Shown here piece after piece: positions 42,081 through 55,309 of a DNA stretch of 64,000 bases. The translations under genes and the position numbers were made by a program. A model generated the notes under the pieces. It ran no database searches and was not told the origin of the DNA. It saw only the letters and a list, made by a program, of their open reading frames with translations. Within the stretch, counting starts at the first letter, position 1. Each line of letters begins with the position of its first letter. Source of the stretch: Apostichopus japonicus (lineage: Eukaryota; Echinodermata; Holothuroidea; Aspidochirotida; Stichopodidae); the NCBI RefSeq assembly GCF_037975245.1, contig NC_092567.1:24208376-24272375 (forward strand). The letters are read 5' to 3'.

Positions 42081-43445
42081 ATGGCTGCCCGCATGAGAAG
42101 TATTTGCTGGAGTCTGTATATACTTTCGTTATTTGTGTGTCTTGGTGCTGTGCATTGTCAGCTAGAAAAGCTTCAACCTAAACAGATTCTGGAGAGGATT
42201 GAGAAGGGCTGCGTCTTTCTGCTTCTGTCACCTAAAAATGACGTATTGTGGAATAATTTTGTGAATGTAACAATTGCTTTTAAGACTTTGGATAGTCAGG
42301 AACCTAGTTCCGCGAAAAACGATATTGACTGTGTACAAGTCGCAAATTGTGCAAACCAGACTGATGTATACATTGGTTACCATGATGGACTTTTCTCATG
42401 GAAACAGTCGGAGCCGTTAGCTTTCAAAGAATCTGTTAACGAAGGGACCAGCTTGACTAATGATATTGCTTTCTTTCCAGTTCGTAAGAAAGACAGAAGT
42501 TGTCTCCTACAAACGAACCAGCAATTATACCCAAAGGCAGAAGTGTATGGTGGTGAATATGATGCAGAGAGTATGGTCAACTTTTTGAATGCAAAATGTA
42601 ATTCATTTAGAACTCTTGAAGGAACTTTGAATCCTGCAGGTAAACTGCGAAAAAAGATTTTGCAAAATGTTTTCCAAGTCAAAGAGATCTCTAACTATAC
42701 AATGAAAAAGCATTGGGATGGAAGAATGGAAATTACCCCTGGAAGACATACAACAACCACTGGCTTTGATACTAAAGAATATTGTGACAGAAATAGCAAT
42801 GGGCAAAGTGAATGTTATTCAGAAAAGACTAAAGGTAAAGTTTATAAAAATATTTCATCCCCAGAATCTCTACCAAGATGTGAAAGAGTTTCATTTCCCA
42901 TTTCAGAAGAAGATTTTTTCTTGAAGTATCTTTCAAGATCGAAGCCTTTTATTCTGGAAGGTGCCATAACTCACTGGAAAGCTTTCACAAAATGGACCAA
43001 AGAATATCTTCGCAAAAAATATGGAGAAGAAGAAGTTCACATTAAATTAGCCCCTGACGGAGTCTTTGAGGGTGTAGAAGATGCAACCTTATGGGAAGAC
43101 TATCAGTCGTTTCAAATTCCACCGGAAGTTTCCAAGCAGCTTCCATACCCTGATTTAGTTGTAGTTCGTCCTGGTACCGCAGAGATGAAGTTTTCAGAAT
43201 TTTCAGATATGATGGATTTTGAAGACACATGTTCATATGAACAGCACAGCAATATCACCAGTAGAGTGTCTGCATATTTGGAGTATACATCTATTAGAAA
43301 CTATTTCTCGGACCTTGAGAAGGACCTAGAAGAATTAGAAATGGCTGCAGATTTTCTACAACTTAAACATTTGAATATCTGGCTTAGTGATGGTAAAACA
43401 CTTGGAAAGTTGCACTTTGATCCATTTGATAACCTTCTCTGTCAG
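42081..43445 (+). CDS. JmjC gene exon 1
   Basis: A single long exon encodes the signal peptide, the unassigned N-terminal region and the start of the cupin fold (RVSFPISEEDFFLKYLSRSK, PFILEGAITHWKAFTKW). It ends at LHFDPFDNLLCQ with donor CAG|GTATGT. Reading past the donor gives an unrelated Gly-rich stretch and a stop at 43527, so the donor is used. Confidence 0.9.
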
Positions 43446-46400
43446 GTATGTTCAAATTTTGATGGGGAGGGAAGGGGGTGGGGAGGGAATGGGGTTGGGA
43501 ACCTTTATGTACAGGGTAGTGGTGGCTAATCCACACTGTGCTGAGCACTGTTATTTTGCACTGAAACGCTTTCACACTGGATAGATTTGTGGAGGTTTTC
43601 CAAAAGTACAATGTACTGTATACAAAAGCTTTTTACTGTGAACCTCTAGAGGTTAGACCGTTCATACATACATACTGTACCGACAGTAAACACAGAACTT
43701 TCGTAACCATTATCTGACAGAAGCAAGATACACGTACTGCGCATACTGTCAGTATGAGTGCTTTGAAGCTGGCCATGAAAGTTGTACAGCAAAGAAAACA
43801 TTGGGCCAAGCTGGTTGAAATATTATACAGTTCAACTGTAACTGGTACTTGTTTCAACCTCTGATGAATGATGGACTTGGGAATAGACATTTGTTAACAA
43901 AACGTCAGTACCAGTTAAATTCCTGCATTTCTGCTGACCTATCTCAAACTTTAAAAAGATTTAAGTCTTATGAGAGATTACATAGTTTGATGTACTGTAC
44001 TCCATTCCATAAGTAATTAGTTTTTGCAAGTTACAAAGCCATTTGTTCTACTGTTAACCAGTTAAGTTTCCTCAGGAAGTGAAATCAAGATGGGTTTGAT
44101 GGATGTGGGACATTTCACCAACCACTGGCTTTGGATAGTTTGAATACTCTTTTGTATACCAGTATGAAAGGGTTGCCTGTCGTCACTTTAAAATTGAACC
44201 TAAAGTGGAGCCTATTGTGCCTCACAGTGTAGTAACATATACTGCAACCACAAGTACAGGGGAGGGAGAGTGGGGGTACAGGGGAGTGAGAGTGGGGGTA
44301 CAGGGGAGGGAGAGTGGGGTACAGGGGAGGGAGAGTGGGGGTACAGGGGAGGGAGAGTGGATACAGGGGAGGGAGAGTAGGGGTACAGGGTAAGGAGAGT
44401 GGGGTTCAGGGGAGGGAGAGTGGGGTTCCACCAGACTTTAACAGAATAACAACTTTTTATGATTATAGTCAAACTACTGTAATAATGAGCTGTAACTGTT
44501 TATGAACACTTCATACTCCCTCCCCCTCTCTCCCCCCCCCCCCCATGGCACTCGGACACTCAGTTCCACCCAAGAAAGTTTTACAGTTTTAATCCAAGAT
44601 CTGTTTACAGGTAGTTCACATATTCTTTGATATCAGAAAGTAGCATAAAAGCTGTTCACAATTGATCCTTAACAAATATTGAAATTAGTTTCAAACTCAT
44701 TGCTGGATTTCTTGTACAACTTGCAGATTCGAGGAAAGAAACAACTGATCATCTTTGAGCCGCATAACAACACACAGCTCTACGAGGCTCACATACCAGA
44801 AGCTTTGCTTGGTTTCAACAAGCAGTCCAAAACCTTTAGGAGGAAAACTCGTCTGGACAGCACTTCAATGGTCATGGCTCCAGTGGATATCTTGAATCCA
44901 GATTTTGAGGTAAAAGTTATATTTTGCTACCTCATGGTAACAGACTTACCAGACCAGTCACAGACTAGAGGGGGGTATTCTATTCTGCCAATTTCTCCAA
45001 ATCTAATGTAGAGTACAGACGTTTATTATGTACAATTGATGATACCAGGTACCAAATAGTATGTTTCACTTCTTCACTATATGCAAGATAATGTAGCTGT
45101 GGGGAAGGGGGGGGAGAGGGTACCTCTAGCAATGGATTGGTTTTTATGGGGGAAGGGGGTTACCCATAGCAAATGGAATGGTTGTATGGGGTCCATTACC
45201 CTACCATTGGTGTGGAGTGTAAAATGTGCATCTAAGGTATTCCGCTTTAGCCAAAATTTCTTTTGCTCTTTTCAAATTGTATGTAATTTCCCAGTCAAGT
45301 TTTGGTTTCCAATTTACTTAAAATTCTTGAATCTAAATTTTTCTTGATAAACCCCTTTCTACCATTTTCTGGATCCCTGGTTACATGACATGCAAGATGC
45401 TGATTGTCTCCCCACCCCCCCTGTCCCTGCACCCAGCAAAGAAATGGCTACATATATTGGTCATAATGAACTAAGTCTAGGGTAGCTCAGTTATCCAGGA
45501 CTGAGGATAGTGGCTCCAATCCTGTCCTAGCCAAAAAATTTGCTCATTTTCAAAATTGTTTTATAATTTCTCAGTTAGTTTTTCCGTTGTTGATATATTT
45601 GTTACAGTCACTATTATTATTTATCTTTCAATTCCAGAGATTTCCAGAGTTTGCCAATACCAGGCCTCTCAATTGCACAATCGATGAAGGAGATGTCTTA
45701 TTCATGCCTGCATTCTGGTGGCACGAAGTACAGTCATATCCTAACAGTGCAGAAGGCCGTAATCTAGCAGTAAACTACTGGCACGTATTCTAATTTTCCA
45801 ACATTCAAAATTTTCCAATAACCCAATTTTCAACATTCCAAAGGATAGATACATCCTGACAATCTTATTGACTTTCTATGATTTTCAGAATGTTTATTGG
45901 TCTTTTACTACCGTTGAAAGTTGAGAACTCATACAAAGTTAAAGAAGCGGTGCTCTTCATCTTAACACCCCCCCACCTCCCACCCATAAAAGAGAACTTC
46001 TCAAGCTTGCTGATAAACATTGAGTGGATATCTTTCACACTCACATCTGGTTAATAAGGCTAGAGTGACACCAAGTTATGTGATATTAAATAAGTTTTAA
46101 GTTTTGTATTAAATATGTTTAGTGATATTATAATCAGTGTATTCTCACTTAGCTTAGAGCTATTCAAATTAAATGGATAAGTTGCTCAAAAAGGCAAATC
46201 CTCATATCAGTTTGCATGACAAAGATATGATCATTATTATTATTATAAATTTTTTTAACAAGATATTTTGTGACTGCATAAGTTGCTCAAAAAACATGCC
46301 GGAAATATACAGATATGTAGGTCAAAACCAAACCTCATATCATTTTGCATGACAAAGATATTATTATTATTATTAATTTTTTGGAACAATTTGATGATAT

Positions 46401-47044
46401 TTTGTGACTGCATCTGGCAACAGTAGAGTGAATGATGTTATCATAGCATTTTTGAGGGAAAAAAAGAAGAAAAACTTTTGCTTTGTTTTTTCATATCTAA
46501 ATCATTTTAGATTTCATTGAAAAATTCTTAGAGAAAAATTGCATTTGATGACATTCTAAATACTGAAAACAATAACAGCTAAGGAAACATTCCTAATGGA
46601 CAAGGACAAGAAGATTATAGTAGCAAAGTGAAGCTATTGAAGAATAGTAACCAAGATGAGATCACACACCAGTACACAGCCTATACTGTGATCCACTTGT
46701 TAGGTAGGGTATGATTATGGTTAGGGTAGGTAGGGTAGAGTAAGGGAGGATTTTAGCGAGTCATAATAGGTTAATACATTAAATCAACCGTATCTCAAAT
46801 CAGTACAAGACATTGGAGATGGGGTTTTCGACTAACAGTGTGAGGCATATTTTACTTCAAGATACTTTCAGCATTACATTTCCTGCTACTTTGAATATCA
46901 CTTTAAATACTAAATATATATCTAGCTATCTCATTGTTTGTTCTTTTCAGGTATGAGCCATTCTTACAGAAGGAGTTCCCTTGTCAAGAATGTAAACTCG
47001 ATGTAAATCCCATTTACCGTCATCTTCTGAGACGCTTTTCGTGA
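42081..47044 (+). CDS. Secreted or ER-lumenal JmjC-domain 2-oxoglutarate oxygenase, whole gene
   Basis: Exons are 42081-43445, 44727-44909, 45638-45780 and 46951-47044, giving about 594 residues. Residues 1-26 form a signal peptide (hydrophobic LYILSLFVCLGAVHC). At least seven N-glycosylation sequons (NVT, NQT, NYT, NIS, NIT, NNT, NCT) support a lumenal location. The JmjC/cupin-8 core has the iron motif HFD (H445, D447), lysines after IRG at 459-460 that could bind 2-oxoglutarate, and the distal histidine in FMPAFWWHEV (H545). This is the layout of JmjC hydroxylases such as JMJD7 and TYW5. The first 270 residues match no domain I know. The substrate is unknown and no KDEL-type signal is present. 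The ATG (AAG|ATGG) has a good context; a second ATG is at codon 5. Confidence 0.85.
44255..44430. repeat. GGGGAGGGAGAGTGG minisatellite in a JmjC gene intron
   Basis: Tandem G-rich units of about 18-22 bp (GGGGTACAGGGGAGGGAGAGT, one or two bases variable), eight or so copies, in the first intron of the JmjC gene. The plus strand is strongly G-rich. Confidence 0.9.
44727..44909 (+). CDS. JmjC gene exon 2
   Basis: Acceptor AACTTGCAG, donor GAG|GTAAAA, 183 bp in phase 0. It encodes IRGKKQLIIFEPHNNTQLYE through PVDILNPDFE, the cupin strands that follow the HXD motif in JmjC hydroxylases. Confidence 0.9.
45638..45780 (+). CDS. JmjC gene exon 3
   Basis: Acceptor AATTCCAG. It encodes RFPEFANTRPLNCTIDEGD, then VLFMPAFWWHEVQSYPNS and NLAVNYW. 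The end is uncertain. A GC donor at 45781 gives TGG|TAT (W-Y, as usual in the family) with the next exon. A GT donor at 45785 would need a different acceptor at 46958. Without splicing the frame stops after HVF at 45791-45793. Confidence 0.85.
46951..47044 (+). CDS. JmjC gene exon 4
   Basis: A strong acceptor (TTGTTCTTTTCAG) precedes GTATGAGCC. The exon encodes YEPFLQKEFPCQECKLDVN then PIYRHLLRRFS and TGA at 47042-47044. The final 30 residues fit the C-terminal helices of JmjC hydroxylases. Confidence 0.8.
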
Positions 47045-47557
47045 AGACCAGTGTCACCTCGGAAGAGAAATGCAAGTTGCTTCACCTATTCATGAACAGA
47101 GACCTTGGCTAGAGCATCTTAATAAACAGTAAGGCCCTGACTGTCAGTATAGTGGACCCCAACAGCTCACAGCCCAACACCACCTTCAAGTTTGTTGCTG
47201 AGGGAACTTGTTGACCATTTTCTTGCTCTATTTTTTAAAGGCATATGTCTGGAATGCCTTTCAAACTATGCTTTCCAAGCTTTTATGTTTGGTCGCTGGT
47301 CGCTGAAAACAAACGACTGTGATTTAAAACAATGTTTAATCTGTCAGTAAACTCTCGCACCCCGTCAGGCGTTGAATTTGTTCTCCAAGTTCCAAACAGC
47401 CCCAAACGACTAATGAAATATATTTATCATCTTTTACCAACTTTCTGCAATATCATGGTGTGTCGGTTTCATTCATTCTTTATATCTTTTTAAGTGTATT
47501 ATTGTTAGGTTTGTGTGTGTGAAATTGGTCTAATATTTCTTGTGGTGGAAGGCTTTA

Positions 47558-47563
47558 AATAAA
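47558..47563 (+). terminator. Probable polyadenylation signal of the JmjC gene
   Basis: AATAAA occurs about 515 bp after the stop codon, followed by TATATTC and AT-rich sequence. The preceding TGTGTGTG is a typical 3'-UTR context. Confidence 0.5.
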
Positions 47564-47569
47564 TATATT

Positions 47570-50500
47570 CAGAAATGAAATACTTTTATTAATTTTCAAG
47601 ATTTTATTTCAATTCATAAAGTCATACATTGTCTTTCTGTAATATGTCCCTGTACTTTATAGGTGTCTTTTTTTTGTGTCAGTGGCAAAGTAACAGCATC
47701 CAGTAATTGTTACGATAGAGGTGTCTCTTTTGGTTAGGTTTATATTTCATTATTTTTCCAACCATCACCTAGCCTTGCCTCATCTGTGTCTAGTAGTTCA
47801 CTGAATTTTCACATATTTTTATGTTTTTGATCTTACTTTATGAAATAGCAATTTAAAGGTCGTCGGTGTTGCTTTAACTATGTCCATTTTTTTCAAATCT
47901 CAATGACCATTTTGTTTCAGATACTATCAACATATCATGGCCCTAAATCATGAATTGGGGGTGGGGGGGGGGCGAAGATGGTGGGAGGAGGATGCTTTGG
48001 GGGAAAGTGCCAATGCCCTTAACTTTTACATTGGTTAATTTCACAGAAGCCTGTTGCTGTAATTGCCAAGTTTATAAAATTAGTCTGATTCTGGTCTCAC
48101 ACCTCATCTCAAACCTGTGAATAAAAAAATACTCCTGAAATGGTCAGGACTACTTTTCGGGGGGATAAGAGCTTCCTTGAAAATACTCTTAAACAGCTTT
48201 AGCAGGTTATCCCTGTTTACAGTTTGAAGGCATTACTGGTTACCAGTTCTCAAAGTAGAAGACATCTTTATTGGGTAAATTCAGAAATTGAATTTCTGTC
48301 TTATTGCATGCCTTCACCTTGGACTATCTGTCATGGTTTTCATTCTTTTTGCTACTTCCATAACCGGGCAAGGAACCTATGCGGTTGATTTGTTACAAGG
48401 TCCCTATTATTTTGATCCCAGGTCATTTGAGGTCGACAGAGGCCAGAATGTGATTATCTTGAGAAGCATAACTGAAATGAAACTTATACGAGCATCATGG
48501 ATTAACCTTATGGTGTTTGGTAGAGGTCAAAGGTCAACAGAGGTCAATCCCCTTAAAACCTTGGCAGACATATATCAATAAAGGGAAGTTCAGAAAATGT
48601 TGTTCGCAATTAAGGAATTCACGTTCTCCAATCATTTTGGTCAGGTTCTAGTGTCATTTGAGGCCGGTAGAGGTCAAAGGGTGGAAATCTTGAAAAGCTC
48701 TCTACCTAAAGGTTGGATGAAGCTCCTCTCAGTGTTTTTGTAGATTGCAATGTGCATGTCTACAGTTTTTGGTGATGTCAAAGGTACTGGGCTTAGTCCA
48801 TACTAGACCAATAGGTTTAACATCACTTTCAGTCTGCCAATGAAAAATAATGGTAAGGTCAGCCGTCTAATCAGATACCCATCAAATTTTAGAAAATTCA
48901 TATCTTCCTCATACAGAATACTGTCAGGATATGATTTTGACCAAAAAATAGCCCTCCAGCATAATAATGTGGGCGAATCAAGAACAGCAAACGCAATATC
49001 CCTCCAATGCTATTTTTAATTTCCTCATATGGCAAAGTAACCACTATGGGAGGGTCTACAGTGGTGCGGAAAGGGTTGTTCATGTCAGTTGATGCCCTAA
49101 AGGGATGACCTTAGGCAGAAATTTAGGCTTGATATGTCAAAGTTCAAGAGGGGGGGGGGGGAGAAGACGAAAAAAATGAAGTGCTAGTAATAATTTTTAT
49201 AGCTATTCCGGTTTTCAAGATACTCAGCTTTAAAGATGATCTTATGGGATGCTCCTTTATAAGGGATTTTCCATCGCTTTAAACTTATTTGTAATTTTGA
49301 AAATGAGGGGGAATTATTGAGATGCCCGAATATTTATATGTGAAGTTTGTTGTGGTATGCTTGGTATACATTAATTACATTAATTAATGCATTAATTTGT
49401 TGTTTGCAATTAAAAATGTGAAGAAGTGTAGAATAAAAGTATTTGTACATGTGGTCCTAATGTTTACTGAGTTTTCTTTGCATGGGCGGCAGAATAGGGT
49501 TCAATCGGGGTTGGAGGAGGGGTAACAAACTTCAAGGGGGAGGGGGGGGGTATTAGGACATGATGTGAATTGAGGGGGCTATCCACAAAGCTAACCTCAA
49601 AATTCTCCTACGAAATGAATCCTCTGTTTATGCCATTAAGACTAAAAAGCACATTTTGTACTTATCAAAAGGGGATCTGTGAATGCTTTTCACAAAACAA
49701 GGGAAGGCGGGTAATTAGAAACCAAGCTGCAAACTCACCCCCCCCCCCCAAACTCCCACCCCACATAGACAATCTCTCGGCGTCGTTAACTGTAAATCCA
49801 GAATCGAGAAAACCAATCGTCCTCAACCCATCCTTACACACTTATGAAAAAAGCTTTGACTCACATAAAAGCGTATCTCACTGTACATATTGCATCAAGC
49901 TTCCTCGCCCCCCCCCCCCGAACTGGCTTTCGTTAAAGTGTTGCAAGCCGCGGCAAGGTTACAAGTCTACTGATTTCATTACGCTCCTGGAAATATATCT
50001 ATTTCCTTCATGATCAATGTCAGCTAACTACATAGGCTACACCAAAGGTCCCCAAGTGTCTACTTACATGACCCTGTATCTTACATCAGGACAATATTTT
50101 ACGAGCCACCAGACTTAGAAACAATGCCTACAATGCTTGGAAGTTGATATTCAAAGGGGAAATACAATTTGACCGATCGTATATTTTTGTCTGGTAAAAT
50201 ATCAACACATTAACCTCCCCTACTCCCTCGCCCTTCACGATAGTGAAGACCCTGATGATAAAAAGAAAGGTGTTTGCCATTTTAAAATCTCACAAGATCG
50301 CTAGCATTTGCCTAGTAAAGTTTCATTTCGTAAAATGAAATAAATTGAATATCGAATAAGGAATTTGAAAGTTTTGCAATCGGCATGTTATTATATCATA
50401 CTTAGTATTATTACTGTTTGGGCGGAAGAAATGTTAAACCCGAAGAAAAATAATTTCATCAAATACTTTCTCATCAACAATTAGTGAGAGAGAGAAATCC

Positions 50501-51412
50501 ATCAGAGTGTCCTAGTTTGATCTAATTATCATCTTTCTGTTTCTTTTGTTTTAGTAATTCTCGGTAGGTATGGTAATAGTGTTGATGAACTAATTAACGA
50601 AGTTTGCTTTAAAGGGATATTCTGGCGACTGACAAAGTAACACAAAAAGTAAAAAAAAAAAATTAAACAATCACACTGTTACTTGAAAAGCATGTATGAT
50701 TTAAACATTATTAACATAACATTTTCAGTTTAAATTACTATGATGACATTAATTCACACATTATTGCCAGATATTTCATAAAATATTAATCTCAATTTTG
50801 AAAGTTCATATATTCGTTATTTACAAAATGTTATGGGATTTGATTTTGGCATGAATACACAGAAACGTTCTCTGAAGCAATCAAATTTAGCCAAACGGAA
50901 TACCCCTTTAATGTTACACAAACACAGCTTTTGAAATGATTTGACGTTGTGGGCATGACTTGTAGTAATTAGCAATACGACACTTCCAAATCTAAAAAAA
51001 ATGGGAGCGACTCTTGACAACGACACGATTATCTGACGTGCTTTATACACAGTTGTCAGTCGTAAAATTAAACAGAAAGATAACTGTTGATTTTTACGCT
51101 AGAATTTCACTCGAGATAAACAGAACGAAAGAATGATTGAAGTTTCTTCTGACAAAAAGAAAATAAATATGTCAAATCGAGGATGAAATCTGCTAATTGT
51201 AAAGTTTGTAAACCACCCCATGACTGCATGCCTACATGCGTTAATTGACATAATAATGAAATATTTGTGTTAATGATAGGATTGTCTCTCCCTCTCTCTC
51301 TCTCTAATATTTTTCATATCTGTGAAAAGAATAATAGGGAAAGCGTTGCAGAGGCGTCTCATTGAACTGTTACCCCGAATAATTTCATGACCTGCTTATT
51401 TATAGGCAGGTA
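47570..51412. other. Intergenic, no gene recognised
   Basis: Contains AGGTCA-rich repeats at 48420-48680 (GGTCATTTGAGGTCGACAGA and GTCATTTGAGGCCGGTAGA as two diverged copies), G-runs (47957-47971, 49151-49162, 49542-49550) and C-runs (49738-49749, 49908-49919). Open frames at 48288-48581 and 49570-50013 cross these repeats and show no conserved domain. Confidence 0.55.
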
Positions 51413-52637
51413 CATGGGCGGCGATCCTGGGGGGGATGGGGGGGATATATCCCCCCCATAAAAATGGGTGGAGGGGATGTAATACACCATATCCCCCCCA
51501 CCAAATGCCAGGAATAAGAATATTTTCATGCCTTCATTTATGCATCATCGCGAATGTACGGCTCTTTTTAGCTTCATTTCTCGCCTATACCATAAACGCA
51601 GTGCGATTTTTTTCAAATAAACCGTCTTTATAAAGCAAGAATAGTTGACTGTAGGCTTCATTGGCCCTATAACAACAAAATGTATTATTGCGCCCACGGT
51701 ATTGATATAGTACATATATGCACCCTCATAGTATTCATATAGGCCCTATAGTAGGCCTACACACGTACATGTTCCCTCGAACAGCTGAGAATCTAATGTT
51801 ACCAGGGTAATGCTTAATTAGGGGCGTCGGAGCGGTTCGCCGGACCAATATTCACGGCGCAAAAAAAAAAGGAGAAAAAAGTAGCACTAAGAAGAAAAAA
51901 AGGCAAAAAATAAAGAACCAAAATGAAAACATACTTCAAAATGTGTTTCAGAAGATTAATCGGGTACAAAAACAGACAAGGGAGAATGCACAGAAGAAAA
52001 GCTCGGGAAGTGCCATTTCCTGCAATCTGGGAGGCATTTTTTCAAAATTTTCTCCATTACGCTACGCGCCAACCAATGGTGGCGCGTAGCGTAGTTTGAC
52101 CTTCCAAACGTCCCCCACTCCCCCCCGATAATTATGGTAGATGGCCACACTCTGATCTTCCGTACCAATCCCAAATAGCTTCCGACGCCCCTGTTAATAC
52201 ACGTACGTTTCACCTGGATGCCCTAGCAATCGGTACCTAGGAATGTAACTATGTGTAATTGTGTATTGCATGTGTATAGGCCTATAATAGCCTGCATGAG
52301 GCCATTTTCTTCATCGAATAATATAAAGAGCTCTCGAACATTCTAACGTAGCGCCTGAAACAAGATTGACAGGGGCAATTTTCCCAAAATAACACCCGAA
52401 ATTAAAAAAAAAAGTATTTTGGATCCTGCTTATGAGATATTTCGGACATGAAATCCCTATTTTAAAGTTGGGTATATGCCGCTTGGAAACCTCGGCAAGT
52501 GCCGTTTCCGGCCATCTAGAGGGTTTGTAAATCCCAAAATTTTCTTCTACGCTTCGCGCCAACTCATGGTGGCGCTACGCTTAGATAGTCAACAAGGTCA
52601 TATCCCCCCCACTCGGAAGTACGGATCGCCGCCCATG
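51413..52637. mobile_element. hAT-type element with CATGGGCGGCGATCC ends, 1.2 kb, carrying a nested element
   Basis: It starts CATGGGCGGCGATCC and ends GGATCGCCGCCCATG, a 15-bp perfect inverted repeat. It is flanked by a perfect 8-bp duplication GGCAGGTA (51405-51412 and 52638-52645). G- and C-runs lie inside the left end. The right part carries the shared 100-bp cassette (52489-52593). Another inverted-repeat element is inserted at 51820-52193. No transposase frame. Confidence 0.94.
51820..52193. mobile_element. Nested inverted-repeat element with AGGGGCGTCGGA ends
   Basis: It starts AGGGGCGTCGGAGC and ends AAGCTTCCGACGCCCCT-like sequence (GCTTCCGACGCCCCTG). Flanks share TTAAT on both sides, so the duplication length is unclear. 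It contains its own copy of the shared cassette (52000-52100) with GCTACGCGCCAACCAATGG and GTGGCGCGTAGCGTAG. It inserted into the element at 51413-52637. Confidence 0.8.
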
Positions 52638-53988
52638 GGCAGGTATACTATAGTTACCTACTATATTAGGGAATTGCTTTATCTGCCGATCGGTTGTCGA
52701 GTTTTTTCTCTCAAACGCAAAATGTCGCATTAAGCAACAGAAGAGCATCCTTTTTAGATTTGTTATGAAATACATTTATCTTTACAGTACGTCTATAGTC
52801 TAACGGGTTTAGTTAAATGAGCATTTGGTGCAGCGTGTCGTTAACACTTCACGATAAAGTCGTAGGTTAAATCTTAGGACATCTCTATGTTTATTGTTAT
52901 TCTAAAATAAAACGTGAAAAGCTGGCAAAACAAACGCACGGTCATCGCATGCGCGATCGTGCATATACGTGATGAGCGGTTAAAATAAACCTTGTCTTCT
53001 CATTGAAAGCCATTCCTACAATACGTGCCTGGAATCTTGGGGTTACACACTACTGACTACTGAAATTACAATGTCTGCTTTCATTTAATGGAAATATCGG
53101 GGTGGGCAGCTGTCCCGCGACCCCCCCCCCCCACTCCCGCAGGCTGCGGCCCTGATTTAGCGAACAATGCCATAGCTTTCAGCTTCAAAGAATACGGTAT
53201 GTGATGAAATAGTATGTAAACACTACCTGAGTACTTGTCTCGCTTGCCTCAAGTTTTCATCAGAAAGTCAAATCCTTAAGATAAAAAAAGTTTAGTTAAG
53301 TCTTACTTTACGTTATTCTTCAAGAGCTCACAATTTTGTTAAGGACCTATATATGTTTCTGGATGTCCATGATGTTGTGCCGAAAAGCAAAATAAAAAAG
53401 TAAAATAAAGTTAGCATCAAATAAATTAACATTTCCTAAATGAGACTTGAACGATTCATCGGATATGATCCCCCAACTTTTGCCACCTTATGATCATTTC
53501 AGACAGTGGTATTCACTACTTTTCATAAGAAAAGGAGAGAGTGAGAAAGTCCCTATTTAAGAAAAAAAAAACTTTCAAGCCTTTACCCATTATCTTAAAC
53601 TTTAACATATCAACACCAAACTACTTCTCTAAAAGAAACGTGGAAATATGCAAACAGATTCACGATGGATCTTTTATATATTTCTATACACCTTCTGTTT
53701 ATTCACAGACGATAAATTTACATGTTTTGTGCGTGTTAATATGAGGCGTTGTTATCATTAAATGCTGCATTCATTTACCATTACTGTCTTTTCCACGTCT
53801 ATGAATATTTCACCGGAATTGACGGTGACAACTTCCTCCTTCCTTCGTACAGAAAGTTGTTAAGAATTCCCTGGGCTGGATGGTACTAAATTTATTTCCT
53901 TACCGATAACGACGAAAGATTTGCTTCAGATTCGAACTTAGAGGATAAACAAATAAAAAATAAACTATATATATGCAACTACGGAATA

Positions 53989-54202
<214 letters not shown>

Positions 54203-55189
54203 TTGGTCAAATTTTAATTTAATTCAGATGCACCTGGATGAATTCCATCGATACGGCTCGAGGCGATCAGTTTGATCAAATTAACATAGCAAGGGATTAG
54301 CAATCTAACGTAAGTGATTTAGGGCTAGCGGCAGCGAAATGGCAACACTGGGGCAAAACATTAGTTTTCTTCATCTCTTAACAGGTTCTGAACGTTGTTC
54401 TTGTATGCAGAAAATTAATGAACCGTGAACTTTTGTTTTATAACACTTATACGCATATTATAGTTTACCACTCACAACATGTATATATAGGAAGCTTATA
54501 TTTACAAGGTAGAGGTATAATAAAACTGTGCTTTCGTTAGGGATAATTAAACCAGCCAACAACACTGGGCTATATCATATAGCGGAGACACTAACAATTC
54601 TGAGTGATAAGGAAGGAGACTTAAGCAAGTCTAAACGTCCCGTTATCGACTAATCATTGCTTAATTAAATTTAATATTTCTCTGTAAGTTGCTTGATCAT
54701 TCATAATGTTGGAGATCTATTTGATATTTTAATGGTATATGAAAATTCCTTTTCCATGGTATAATTGAGTCAATTAATTTTTTTTTTTTAATTGGACGAT
54801 ATCAATATATGAATAAACTATTAAAAGTGTAGAACGCTTTGCCATAATGTACCATTTAAATATCGTACGTGAAGGCAATATATATATATGCACAACTTTG
54901 TTGTTTGCAAAATCTCATCTCTATACCCCCGAAATCAGTGAAGCGTGCCAAGGTCGCTAGTTTCAAGTAGAAATTTCCTTAAAAGAGACGTTTTTTCGTT
55001 TATATGAATGGGATGAGGTTAATGCTCCGACAAAACCAGCTAAGTGCACTTCAATGAACATTTGCTTATATAATTCTTAAGACAAAAGAAAATACTTACT
55101 TCCACTCTGCTTTCAGGCCTCGGGGTTTTCATTAATGATGAAAATGTTCATTGTGAATTTTGATTTTACGTGTCATACACAAACACACA

Positions 55190-55202
55190 TTATATATAGG
55201 CC

Positions 55203-55244
<42 letters not shown>

Positions 55245-55256
55245 ACACACACACAC

Positions 55257-55306
<50 letters not shown>
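55190..55306. repeat. (AT)n with central (AC)n
   Basis: TAGGCCTATATATT leads into TATATA, then ACACACACACATGT, then more TATATA to 55306. Confidence 0.96.

Positions 55307-55309
<3 letters not shown>

Noticed and set aside
48288-48581. A 97-codon frame with a hydrophobic start downstream of the JmjC gene
   Set aside because: It runs through diverged AGGTCA repeats, has no splice partners and begins in sequence with no promoter features. The leader-like start is probably chance.
49570-50013. A 147-codon plus-strand frame
   Set aside because: It depends on poly-C tracts read as poly-Pro, with no recognisable domain.
53090-53153. Stray hAT-like end GGCTGCGGCCCTG
   Set aside because: No matching left terminus or duplication. 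Possibly a fragment, too weak for a feature.
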